Source: Gammaproteobacteria bacterium UBA1119 | Lineage (GTDB): Bacteria; Pseudomonadota; Gammaproteobacteria; Pseudomonadales; Azotimanducaceae | Reading direction: 5' to 3' | Length of the DNA: 10,467 nt | Assembly (NCBI GenBank): GCA_002313255.1 | Contig: DCBA01000132.1 | Coordinates: 1-10,467, forward strand | Shown here: piece by piece, positions 1-7,533 of the stretch | Layout of the letters: every line of letters begins with the position of its first letter | Position numbering within the stretch: position 1 is the first letter of the stretch | Position numbers and translations under genes: made by a program | Notes under the pieces: model-generated | Databases searched by the model: none | What the model saw: only the letters and a program-made list of their open reading frames with translations | What the model was told of the DNA's origin: nothing

Positions 1-909
1 CGAGCATGTATTTCGTAGCAGAGCATGATATCCAGGCGCGGTCATGTGTAACATCTGCATGAACGCTGCGTCGGTTACATGGGCGCTTATGTCTTCAAAT
101 GCACTTTTGAGTTCGGAACGCTGAAATGGTGCTACCCCTTGCAATAGGTTAGCAACTGGCTCGATAACCCGCGGTTCGAAGCGGGTGTCTGCAAGGCGTT
201 GTCCCGCGCGCAAAATACGCGTAATCGCAGTCTGCGGTAGTGGTACAGAACCATGACCCGGACGACCCCTCGCCGTTAGTCGCAACCAAACTGGTACTTT
301 CTGCGTGACTTCCACAAAAAAAACCGTGTCCGCACCAAATTGTCGACCGCCGCCGCCTTCATTAAGTACGTAGCCGACGCCTTCAAAGATCTCCGGACGG
401 TTTTCCAACAACCAACCAGCACCCAAGAAACCCCCGGCCTCTTCATCCGCCGTTGCTACGTAGAGAACATCTCGAATTAATTTACTGCCGGACGCGTGTA
501 GAGCCAAAAATGCCTGCAGCTGCATAACGCCAAGCGCTTTCATGTCGAGCGCACCCCGACCGTAGAGGTACCCATCTTTGATCACACCCGCGTAGGGATC
601 GACGCTCCAATACGAAGCATTGGCCGGAACCACGTCAATGTGATGTAGAAGGACCAATCCAGGCTTACCATTGCCTCGCAATCGTGCCCATAGGTTCCCA
701 CGTCCTGGCGCGGATTCCGCCGTGTCGTATGCAATGCCCGCTTGTTGCAATATCGCCCCTAGAAATTCGACACCGCGGGTTTCGTTTCCCGGCGGATTAG
801 TCGTATCAACTCTTATATATGCCGCCAATCTTTTCGGCGCGACATCGACGAATGGATCTCCAGCACTGGAAACAAAAGCCAATACGACTAGGACAATTAA
901 AGGGCGCAA
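1..909 (-). CDS. M20-family metallopeptidase with signal peptide, partial (C-terminus beyond left edge)
   Basis: The reverse strand is open from a TTG at 909 to the left edge, giving the first 303 residues of an M20 (ArgE/CPG2-like) zinc peptidase or amidohydrolase. Dinuclear-metal signatures are in order: HxDVVP at residues 90-95 (H90, D92), GRGALDMK with metal-bridging D122, DEEAGG with catalytic/metal E156 and E157, and NEGGG with E184. The dimerisation-domain signature RGRPGHGS follows near residue 216. The last metal-binding histidine would lie outside the window. The N-terminus (Arg2, then a hydrophobic run to about residue 13, then SSA-GD) looks like a short signal peptide cleaved near residue 16, so the mature enzyme probably works in the periplasm. 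The TTG is the only start-type codon between the upstream stop at 931-933 and the hydrophobic core, and it has a Shine-Dalgarno. The substrate (peptide, acyl-amino acid or carbamoyl compound) cannot be read from sequence. It is divergent from the LLM oxidoreductase. Confidence 0.9.
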   Translation of the reverse strand, partial: MRPLIVLVVLAFVSSAGDPFVDVAPKRLAAYIRVDTTNPPGNETRGVEFLGAILQQAGIAYDTAESAPGRGNLWARLRGNGKPGLVLLHHIDVVPANASYWSVDPYAGVIKDGYLYGRGALDMKALGVMQLQAFLALHASGSKLIRDVLYVATADEEAGGFLGAGWLLENRPEIFEGVGYVLNEGGGGRQFGADTVFFVEVTQKVPVWLRLTARGRPGHGSVPLPQTAITRILRAGQRLADTRFEPRVIEPVANLLQGVAPFQRSELKSAFEDISAHVTDAAFMQMLHMTAPGYHALLRNTCS

Positions 910-916
910 GTGCGAA

Positions 917-921
917 CTCCG
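917..921 (-). promoter_or_regulatory. Ribosome binding site CGGAG for the TTG-started M20 peptidase
   Basis: On the minus strand CGGAG lies seven bases upstream of the TTG at 909. No ATG or GTG exists between it and the in-frame stop at 931-933, so this site decides the start and preserves the signal peptide. Confidence 0.6.
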
Positions 922-964
922 GTTTGCAGTTTAGTAATCGCGCTGCCAACATGAATGGCCGCCT

Positions 965-970
965 GGGAGG
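965..970 (+). promoter_or_regulatory. Ribosome binding site GGGAGG for the LLM oxidoreductase
   Basis: GGGAGG lies ten bases upstream of the ATG at 981. It supports that start over the in-frame ATG at 819, which would add 54 non-homologous residues and run antisense through the start of the M20 gene. Confidence 0.65.
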
Positions 971-980
971 GACCATACCG

Positions 981-2219
981 ATGAAATTTGGGATTTTCTA
1001 CGAACACCAATTGCCGCGTGACTGGAACGTCGAAAGCGAACACCAGCTCTTAAAACAGTCTCTTTCCCAAATCGAGCTCGCCGACGAGCTGGGTTTCGAC
1101 TACGCATGGGAAGTCGAGCATCATTTTCTCGAAGAATACTCGCACTCGTCGGCGCCCGAGGTTTTTCTTGCGGCCGCCAGTCAGCGTACTAAAAACATCC
1201 GACTCGGACACGGTATCGTACAGTTGACCACCAATCATCCGGCCCGGGTCGCAGAGAGGGTGGCGACGCTCGATCTCGTTTCCGACGGTCGCGTCGAATT
1301 AGGTCTGGGTGAAGGCGCTTCTGTCACCGAATTGCATCCTTTCAACCTGCGTTTTCGCGACAAGCGCGACGTTTGGGAAGACGCTGTCCGCTGCACCTTA
1401 CCCATGTTCTGGAACCACGGCTGGGAATACGACGGCGAATTCTTCAAGTTTCCTTTACGTGCCGTCGTTCCAAAACCTCTCCAAAAACCACACCCGCCGC
1501 TATGGGTCGCTTGCTCTCAACTCGACACCATTAAATATTCCGCACACAGAGGTATGGGATCGCTTTGTTTCAAGTTCATCAGTCTCGACGCCGCAAAAGC
1601 GTGGGTTCATGCCTACTACAACACGTTTATACATAACCTCGAAAAACTCGCTGATTACCAGACCAACCCAAACATCGCGGTTGTTGCAGGTTTCATGTGT
1701 GCCGAGACCGATGAAGAAGCTTGGGAAAAAGCGGACGGGTGGACATTTTTCCAATTCGCGCTACAGCTGTACAACAAAGAAGGTCCATTTGAACCTGGGA
1801 CTATGAACTTTTGGGAGCGATACCAAGAATGGAAGAAAACGCCAGAAGGTCAAAAACGAACCGGTAGCGAACTTATCGGCTCGCCGGACACAATTCGCGA
1901 ACGCCTCCTCGAACTCGAAAACTCGCACGTTGATCAAGTGATTCTCCTCAACCAAGCGGGCAAGAATACGCACGAGGACATCTGCTCTAGCCTCGAACTA
2001 TTTGCCCGGGAAGTGATGCCCGAATTTAAAGAAAGACACGGTGAGCAAGAAGAGTGGAAACGGGCAGTCCTCGCGGAAGAGATCGAACTTGAGGACATCG
2101 ATACCGAACCTTTCAACTTTGCCGCGCGGTTGAAACCAAGCCAACCCTCCACACGAGATGCGAAGGATATGATTTCTGGGGTCGCTGGCCGACCGCAAGC
2201 CGATTCTATTCAACCATAA
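981..2219 (+). CDS. LLM-class flavin-dependent oxidoreductase (bacterial luciferase-like monooxygenase)
   Basis: This 412-residue protein belongs to the bacterial luciferase-like TIM-barrel family (PF00296). These enzymes use reduced FMN (or F420 in some clades) to oxygenate or oxidise small organic molecules. The start MKFGIFYEHQ is the canonical first beta strand. EHHF follows at residues 46-49. The core signature LTTNHPARVAE, ATLDLVSDGR and LGLGEG spans about residues 82-112. A second signature near residues 164-178 (PKPLQKPHPPLWVA) is also typical. The size, about 400 residues, is normal for the clade. An in-frame extension to 819 is rejected because it lacks homology and overlaps the neighbour. 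The gene stands alone on the plus strand and converges on the molybdenum hydroxylase gene 14 bases away. Substrate is unknown. The catabolic neighbours suggest a monooxygenation step, which is inference. A separate flavin reductase would be needed and none is seen here. Confidence 0.9.
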   Translation: MKFGIFYEHQLPRDWNVESEHQLLKQSLSQIELADELGFDYAWEVEHHFLEEYSHSSAPEVFLAAASQRTKNIRLGHGIVQLTTNHPARVAERVATLDLVSDGRVELGLGEGASVTELHPFNLRFRDKRDVWEDAVRCTLPMFWNHGWEYDGEFFKFPLRAVVPKPLQKPHPPLWVACSQLDTIKYSAHRGMGSLCFKFISLDAAKAWVHAYYNTFIHNLEKLADYQTNPNIAVVAGFMCAETDEEAWEKADGWTFFQFALQLYNKEGPFEPGTMNFWERYQEWKKTPEGQKRTGSELIGSPDTIRERLLELENSHVDQVILLNQAGKNTHEDICSSLELFAREVMPEFKERHGEQEEWKRAVLAEEIELEDIDTEPFNFAARLKPSQPSTRDAKDMISGVAGRPQADSIQP

Positions 2220-2233
2220 TCGACGAACCCTTC

Positions 2234-4522
2234 TTAAGGTCCTCGATTAAGCGCGCGCCATACCCGCTCTGATGTGAGCGGCATATCGATGGAAGAAACG
2301 CCGCTACGAGCCAGCGCATTGAGTACCGCATGAACGATGGCGGGAGGTGCGCCACACGCGCCTCCCTCTCCGATCCCTTTGACACCTAATTCGTTGGACG
2401 GTTCGAGAACTTCATTAAAACTGACATCAATCCATGGAATGTGCGTGGCCCGAGGCATCGCATAATCCATGAACGAACCGGTAAGGAGTTGCCCCATGTC
2501 GTCATACACAACATGTTCGAGCATCGCTTGCCCGATGCCCTGAACAACACCGCCTTGTACTTGGCCTTCTGCTAATAGTGGATTAATTACGCGGCCGCAA
2601 TCGTCCACAGCGGTGTAACGTACAACTTCTACCACGCCAGTATCTTGGTCGATTTCAACCTCGGCGACATGACAGCCGTTCGGAAACGTATAACCCTCTC
2701 CTCGGTTGTAGCGATAAGTATGGGTTAATTCGCCACCAAACTGAGGCTGCAGCGCCGCCTTAGCAACTTCTTCCAGCGTGACGGTCCGATCATCAATGCG
2801 ATAAAGGCCGCCTTTAAACAAGACCACTTCTTCATCCCCTTGGAGAAGCTCGGCGGCGATGGGCTTACCGCGTTCTATGACTCCGTCAGCGGCGCGCAAC
2901 ACGGCGATACCTCCCATCTGCGACGATCTCGAGCCACCGGTACCTCCACCGAAACGTACCTCGCGTGTATCCCCCTGGATCAAACGGATGCGGTCAATGT
3001 TAACGCCGAGCTTTTCATGTGCGATCTGTGCAAACGCCGTCGCATGGCCTTGACCATGTGAGTACGTACCAACGGTGATCTCAACGCTACCGTCCCCAGC
3101 GATTGAAACGCGAGCCTCTTCCTCGGGACCACCACCCGACGATTCAACGTAACACCCGAACCCGATTCCACGAAGTTTGTCCCGCACTACAGACGCCTGA
3201 CGACGTACGTCAAAGGTTTCCCACTCGGCCCGAGCCAGCGCTAAATCCATCGTTTCAGCGAACGCACCGCTCCGAATGGGTATCCCCGCTAAGTTCACGT
3301 AAGGGAGATCTTCTTCGCGAATAAAGTTTCGGCGGCGTAATTCTCGGCTGTCGAAACCAGTCTCCTCGGCAGCCCGTTCCATCAATCGTTCCATTAGATA
3401 GGCCGCTTCCGGTCGACCCGCGCCCCGGTATGCGGCTACAGGCATGGTGTTGGTAAATACACAGCGGACACTGTGATAGATATGGGGCGATCGATAAACA
3501 GTTCCAACGACTCGGCCACCACCCATGGTGGGGACAAACGGTCCGACTGCAGAGCAAAAAGCACCCAGATTTGCGATGGTCTCGATCTTGAGCGCAAGCA
3601 TGATGCCGTCCGTATCAAGCGCTACCGTTGCCGTACTAATGTTGTCCCGTCCATGAGAATCAGCCAAAAACATTTCCGAACGATCCCCACACCACTTCAC
3701 TGGGCGATGGAGTTCTCGTGCCGCGTAAAGGCATACAACAGTCTCGGGATGTACTTCGCCCCGTACCCCGAACCCGCCACCCGTATCACCCGAAATAACC
3801 CTTATGTCGTCGGGCTCAATGTTAAATATCGAACGCGATAAAACTCCCTGTTGCGCAACTGCACCCTGGCTTGGGTTGTAGAGTGTGAACTTTCCCTCGC
3901 TATACGACGCGACCGAAACCCGTGGTTCCAGCGGCGTTGGTACAACACGGTTATTAATCACACTGATGTTTACGATATGAGCCGCTCCACCCATCGCGTT
4001 CGACACTTCTTCCGCGTCACCGCGCTCAAAATGGATGCAGACGTTATGACCTAGTTCTTCATGCAATATCGGCGCGGCGTCAGCAACCGAAGACTCAAGC
4101 GAAACCACCGGGTGCAATGGTTCAAAATCAACATCGACCTGCTCCACGGCGTCACGGGCCGCCTGCCGAGATTCGGCTACGACGGCTACGATCGCCTGAC
4201 CCACGAACTGGACTTTGTCTTCCGCCAACGCCGGCCGACGCGGGATAAAACAAGGGTCACCACGGGCGTCCGTCAGTTGCGCTCGACACGGCAACGCGCC
4301 AAGCGAAACGAGCTCGGCGCCCGTATAAACCGCAACCACATCTGGCGACGCACGGGCTGCCTCGAGATGGATCGACTTCAATCGTGCATGCGCGTACGGG
4401 GAACGGTAGAACGCCGCATACAACTGGTCTTCAAGGTTTACATCATCAGTAAAAACACCAGCGCCCGTCACAAGGCGCGGATCTTCAGTGCGACGAACGC
4501 TCTGGCCTACGCCAAACTTCAC
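2234..4522 (-). CDS. Molybdenum hydroxylase large subunit (CoxL / xanthine dehydrogenase-like)
   Basis: A 762-residue molybdopterin-cytosine-dinucleotide-type subunit of the xanthine dehydrogenase/aldehyde oxidase/CO dehydrogenase family. The N-terminal Ald_Xan_dh_C-type domain covers roughly residues 15-135, and the large Mo-cofactor domains follow to about residue 750. Visible signatures are SGDTGGGFG at 244-252, AYRGAGRPEA at 364-373, the cofactor loop GGTGGSRSSQMGG at 526-538, QVQGGVVQGIGQA at 654-666, and GVKGIGEGG at 713-721 with the probable catalytic base E719. The loop is AYRGAGR, not the AYXCSFR of genuine form I CO dehydrogenase, so CO oxidation is unlikely. Hydroxylation of an aldehyde, N-heterocycle or aromatic substrate fits better. 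The start is GTG and overlaps the TGA of the upstream FAH-family gene (GTGA), implying translational coupling. The 2Fe-2S and FAD subunits normally encoded next to it are absent from this window. It is the last gene of the operon. Confidence 0.93.
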   Translation of the reverse strand: MKFGVGQSVRRTEDPRLVTGAGVFTDDVNLEDQLYAAFYRSPYAHARLKSIHLEAARASPDVVAVYTGAELVSLGALPCRAQLTDARGDPCFIPRRPALAEDKVQFVGQAIVAVVAESRQAARDAVEQVDVDFEPLHPVVSLESSVADAAPILHEELGHNVCIHFERGDAEEVSNAMGGAAHIVNISVINNRVVPTPLEPRVSVASYSEGKFTLYNPSQGAVAQQGVLSRSIFNIEPDDIRVISGDTGGGFGVRGEVHPETVVCLYAARELHRPVKWCGDRSEMFLADSHGRDNISTATVALDTDGIMLALKIETIANLGAFCSAVGPFVPTMGGGRVVGTVYRSPHIYHSVRCVFTNTMPVAAYRGAGRPEAAYLMERLMERAAEETGFDSRELRRRNFIREEDLPYVNLAGIPIRSGAFAETMDLALARAEWETFDVRRQASVVRDKLRGIGFGCYVESSGGGPEEEARVSIAGDGSVEITVGTYSHGQGHATAFAQIAHEKLGVNIDRIRLIQGDTREVRFGGGTGGSRSSQMGGIAVLRAADGVIERGKPIAAELLQGDEEVVLFKGGLYRIDDRTVTLEEVAKAALQPQFGGELTHTYRYNRGEGYTFPNGCHVAEVEIDQDTGVVEVVRYTAVDDCGRVINPLLAEGQVQGGVVQGIGQAMLEHVVYDDMGQLLTGSFMDYAMPRATHIPWIDVSFNEVLEPSNELGVKGIGEGGACGAPPAIVHAVLNALARSGVSSIDMPLTSERVWRALNRGP

Positions 4523-5358
4523 CCAACAATCACTTGATTCCTGAGAACGCCGATGGGCCTCACCTCGACCTCAATCACGTCGCCTTCGTCCATGAACACC
4601 GGGGGAGTACGCGCAGCGCCCACGCCGCCGGGTGTCCCGGTCACGATGACATCCCCTGCAACCAATTCGGTGAATGTGGAGCAATACGCAATGAGTTCTG
4701 CAAACCCAAAGACTAGCTGATCTGACTTCGCATTCTGCATCACTTCACCGTTTAAGCGGGTGGTGATCTCCATATCATCTAGATCGCCAACCTCATCCGT
4801 AGTCATCATCCAAGGCCCAAACCCACCGGTGCCCGAAAAGTTCTTTCCGGGAGTGAATTGGCTGGTATGACGTTGATAATCACGCACACTGCCATCGTTA
4901 TAACAGGCAAACCCTGCGACATGGTCAAGCCAGGACTCCTTCGCGATTCGTCGACCGGGTTTGCCGACAATCATTGCGATTTCGCCTTCGAAGTCGAGTG
5001 CGTGGGACTCTCTGGGCCGCACCATGGCGGCTCCGTGACCGATCTGGGCGCCCGCAAATCGAACGAAAATGGTTGGATTTTCTTCACCCCCCCGTCCCGT
5101 TTCTTCTTGGTGATCCTTATAATTAAGTCCCACACAGAGAATCTTGTCGGGCGCGGTGATGGTCGGAAGATAGATGATTTCGCTGAGACTATGATCCGGA
5201 TTCTCGCCGATACCTGCAGACAATTCTGGCAGCACGCCGTCGGCAATCGCTTCTTTCAAGCTATTGAAGTCGGACCGGGCTCCGACATCGGTAACCCCAT
5301 CACCGATCACACAGCCAAATGTTTCGCGGCCGTTTGCCACGTAGGTCAACCACTTCAC
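4519..5358 (-). CDS. Fumarylacetoacetate hydrolase family protein
   Basis: A 279-residue FAH-superfamily enzyme (PF01557). Family members hydrolyse or decarboxylate beta-diketo acids, hydrate 2-keto-4-pentenoates or cleave ureidoglycolate, using Mg or Mn. The roughly 65-residue N-terminal cap is followed by the core motif VGLNYKDHQEE at 76-86. The metal-binding acids E124 and E126 sit in DFEGEIA, D155 in YNDGSVRDYQ, and the loop TGTPGGVG at 240-247. Length matches the 280-residue bacterial subgroup often seen in aromatic and sugar-acid degradation clusters. The start is GTG, nine bases after the alcohol dehydrogenase stop, and the gene ends in a four-base overlap with the molybdenum hydroxylase start, so it lies in the same transcript. 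It probably acts on a late ring-cleavage or keto-acid intermediate. This role is inference, and the exact reaction cannot be assigned. Confidence 0.92.
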   Translation of the reverse strand: MKWLTYVANGRETFGCVIGDGVTDVGARSDFNSLKEAIADGVLPELSAGIGENPDHSLSEIIYLPTITAPDKILCVGLNYKDHQEETGRGGEENPTIFVRFAGAQIGHGAAMVRPRESHALDFEGEIAMIVGKPGRRIAKESWLDHVAGFACYNDGSVRDYQRHTSQFTPGKNFSGTGGFGPWMMTTDEVGDLDDMEITTRLNGEVMQNAKSDQLVFGFAELIAYCSTFTELVAGDVIVTGTPGGVGAARTPPVFMDEGDVIEVEVRPIGVLRNQVIVG

Positions 5359-5367
5359 GACAGATTC

Positions 5368-6453
5368 TTAGTTATCAAAAACGATGACACTACGCGCCAC
5401 TTCGCCGGTCTCGAGAGCGAGAAGCGCATCGGTTACGTCTTCCAGTTTGATACGACTAGATACCATTTCGTCCAGGTGTAAACGACCTTGCAGATAAAAG
5501 TCGACATACCGCGGCATATCCACGCGGAAACGGTTGGAGCCCATCATAGACCCCTGAATGGTCTTTTCTTGCAGAAATTCAACACCGTGTAGGGTCACCA
5601 TATCGCCAGGTGGAATCATGCCTATCACCGTCGCGGTGCCGCCCCGCCGCAACATCTGAAACGCCTGTTCGGCGGTGACTTTGAGACCAATGGCCTCGAA
5701 CGAATAATGTACACCGCCACCGGTGAGTGCTTGAACCTGCGCTACCGCATCGCCGCCGCTAGCGTCGATCACATCTGTAGCCCCAAACTTCCGCGCGAGT
5801 TCGAGTTTGGACGCTACCATGTCAACAGCAATAACGCGGCTGGCACCGGCAAGCGCCGCTCCATTGATGCATGACAAACCAACGCCCCCGCAACCAATCA
5901 CTGCGACCGTCGCTCCAGGTTCTACGGCCGCCGTATGAATGACGGCGCCTACACCGGTCGTCACCCCACAACCAATAAGCGCTGCCCGATCGAGCGGCAT
6001 ATCTTCTCGAATCTTAACCACGGCATGCTCGTGGACGAGCATCATCTCCGCGAACGAGCCCAAGTTCGCAAACTGGTGGAGGAGATCACCGCCGTAACTC
6101 AACCGCGGATCTTCGGCAGGTCCACGTCGAACTTCCGGTTCCTGACAAAGTGACATGTGACCCGTAAGGCAGTATTCGCAATGTCCGCAAAAGACTGACA
6201 AACAGGTGATCACGTGGTCGCCCGGCTTCACGTAACTGACATCACTTCCAACTTGGTCGACGATCCCTGCTGATTCGTGACCGAGCACAATCGGCAATTG
6301 CCCGGGATACGTCCCGTTGAAGAAGTGCATGTCGGAATGGCAAACACCCGCCGCCGCGGTTCGGATCAGGATCTCGCGAGGGCCGGGTTTCGATACCTCG
6401 ATCTCCTCAACTTCCATTGGTTTGTTTACTTCTCTGAATACCGCAGCTTTCAT
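5368..6453 (-). CDS. Zinc-dependent alcohol dehydrogenase (medium-chain MDR family)
   Basis: A 361-residue medium-chain dehydrogenase. The catalytic zinc ligands are C38 (GVCHSD), H59 with E60 (GHES), and C162 (GCGVTTG). The structural zinc ligands are C89, C92, C95 and C103. The Rossmann motif GCGGVG is at 187-192 and D211 ends the second strand, favouring NAD over NADP. The overall pattern (TGVGAVIHTA, and GSNRFR..MPRYVDFYLQGRL in the C-terminal part) resembles the class III / AdhB-like group that oxidises primary alcohols to aldehydes. I choose the ATG at 6453 because MKAAVF is the family start and AGGGG lies seven bases upstream. An in-frame ATG at 6501 would add 16 unsupported residues. 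It is followed nine bases later by the FAH-family gene and preceded by the PdxA-like gene after 109 non-coding bases. An aldehyde product could feed the adjacent molybdenum hydroxylase; that is inference. Confidence 0.92.
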   Translation of the reverse strand: MKAAVFREVNKPMEVEEIEVSKPGPREILIRTAAAGVCHSDMHFFNGTYPGQLPIVLGHESAGIVDQVGSDVSYVKPGDHVITCLSVFCGHCEYCLTGHMSLCQEPEVRRGPAEDPRLSYGGDLLHQFANLGSFAEMMLVHEHAVVKIREDMPLDRAALIGCGVTTGVGAVIHTAAVEPGATVAVIGCGGVGLSCINGAALAGASRVIAVDMVASKLELARKFGATDVIDASGGDAVAQVQALTGGGVHYSFEAIGLKVTAEQAFQMLRRGGTATVIGMIPPGDMVTLHGVEFLQEKTIQGSMMGSNRFRVDMPRYVDFYLQGRLHLDEMVSSRIKLEDVTDALLALETGEVARSVIVFDN

Positions 6454-6562
6454 GTCATCACCCCTGTCTGATACTTCAATCGAGTGTGCCAGACCGTCCA
6501 ACCGCCCGCCACATGCGTAGAAATCTATCGGCGTTTCATTGACTCGTCTGTGGGCTACCGCG

Positions 6563-7525
6563 TTAAGCGTCGTTCGACAGAGCCCCTTGCGCTAGCGTCA
6601 GCGCCGCGTCGAGTGCAGCCGTTGTACCGCGGCTATCCGCGACACCGCGTCCGGCAATGTCAAAAGCGGTGCCATGGTCGACAGAGGTACGGACAAACGG
6701 TATTCCCAACGTGGCCGTCACGCTTTCGTGAAAATTGTGCACTTTAATAGCGATGTGTCCCTGATCGTGGTACATCGCGAGGACGACATCGAATTCGCCT
6801 TCGATTGCTCGATTGAACACCGAATCAGCGGGTAACGGTCCGCGAGCATCAATACCACGTTCCTTCGCAGCCTTGACCGCCGGCTCAATCGCATCGATTT
6901 CTTCTCGACCCAGCAAGCCACCCTCTCCTCCGTGCGGGTTAAGTGCCGCGACCGCAATCTTGATGCGTTGGAGACCCCAGCGAGTAAGAGTGCGGTGACA
7001 GAGATCAATCTTCTCCAACACATTGTCTCGGGTCACATAATGGCCCGCTTCGATCAACGATTTATGCGTCGACAAATGGACTACGCGCAGACCCGGCGTC
7101 ATCAGCATGGTCGCGGTCGCGTCCACGTCGGCTAGTCGAGCCAGAATCTCTTGATGTCCGATATCACTATAACCGGCGGCATGAATGGCTTCTTTGTTGA
7201 GCGGGCACGTCATCATCGCGTCAATCTGTCCAGACAGTGCGTCAGCTGCTGCTGCTTCAACGGATTCAACGGCTATTCGTCCACATACGGGAGAAACTAC
7301 CCCTAATTCGAAATCCACGGGCTTATCTATTCCGACGTCGACGAATTTGTAGCGCGCGTTTGGCGACACTCCGGCGATCTTCGCCCCTAACTCAAGCGCC
7401 CATCGCGCCCCATACACTACGATTTCGCACTTCGTAGACACATCATCTAGGACCCGAGCGAAGACTTCCGGACCAATGCCAGCAGGGTCGCCAAGCGTGA
7501 CACCGATGACTGAGTTTCCCTTCAC
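6563..7525 (-). CDS. PdxA-family dehydrogenase (4-hydroxythreonine-4-phosphate dehydrogenase-like, probably catabolic PdxA2 type)
   Basis: A 320-residue PdxA-family protein (PF04166) with GDPAGIGPE at 12-20, CPLNKE at 107-112, GHQE at 123-126, NPHGGEGG at 196-203, GPLPADSVF at 229-237, MYHDQGH at 251-257 and RTSVDHGTAFDIAG at 279-292. By alignment from memory with E. coli PdxA, the metal ligands are H154, H198 and H253, so it looks active. The family oxidises a hydroxyl next to a carboxylate or phosphate and decarboxylates. Besides vitamin B6 synthesis it includes catabolic branches: D-threonate/D-erythronate phosphate dehydrogenases and the TphB-type dihydrodiol dehydrogenases. Operon-like placement with an alcohol dehydrogenase, a FAH-family enzyme and a molybdenum hydroxylase, and no pdxJ, ksgA or surA nearby, favours a catabolic role (inference). 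The start is GTG at 7525 with no obvious Shine-Dalgarno. It lies eight bases from the large palindrome, and no earlier in-frame start exists before a stop inside that palindrome. Confidence 0.88.
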   Translation of the reverse strand: MKGNSVIGVTLGDPAGIGPEVFARVLDDVSTKCEIVVYGARWALELGAKIAGVSPNARYKFVDVGIDKPVDFELGVVSPVCGRIAVESVEAAAADALSGQIDAMMTCPLNKEAIHAAGYSDIGHQEILARLADVDATATMLMTPGLRVVHLSTHKSLIEAGHYVTRDNVLEKIDLCHRTLTRWGLQRIKIAVAALNPHGGEGGLLGREEIDAIEPAVKAAKERGIDARGPLPADSVFNRAIEGEFDVVLAMYHDQGHIAIKVHNFHESVTATLGIPFVRTSVDHGTAFDIAGRGVADSRGTTAALDAALTLAQGALSNDA

Positions 7526-7533
7526 GCGTTCAA

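Noticed and set aside
819..980. 54-codon N-terminal extension of the LLM oxidoreductase from ATG 819
   Set aside because: It overlaps the M20 gene start antisense, has no family similarity, and the ATG at 981 has a GGGAGG and gives the canonical MKFGIFYE start.
2220..2233. Terminator between the convergent LLM and Mo-hydroxylase genes
   Set aside because: Only 14 bases separate the stops and I see no stem with a T-run. Any terminator would have to lie inside the coding ends.
2234..4522. Carbon monoxide dehydrogenase (form I CoxL)
   Set aside because: The diagnostic AYXCSFR loop is absent; the protein has AYRGAGR, and no coxS or coxM adjoins it.
3473..4537. Several plus-strand open frames of 67-158 codons inside the Mo-hydroxylase gene
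   Set aside because: They are antisense shadows of a gene with all family motifs intact.
4858..5481. Long plus-strand open frame of 207 codons over the FAH-family and ADH genes
   Set aside because: It is the antisense shadow of two well-supported genes, and its translation resembles no family I know.
6454..6501. 16-residue extension of the alcohol dehydrogenase from ATG 6501
   Set aside because: MKAAVF at 6453 is the family start and has AGGGG seven bases upstream.
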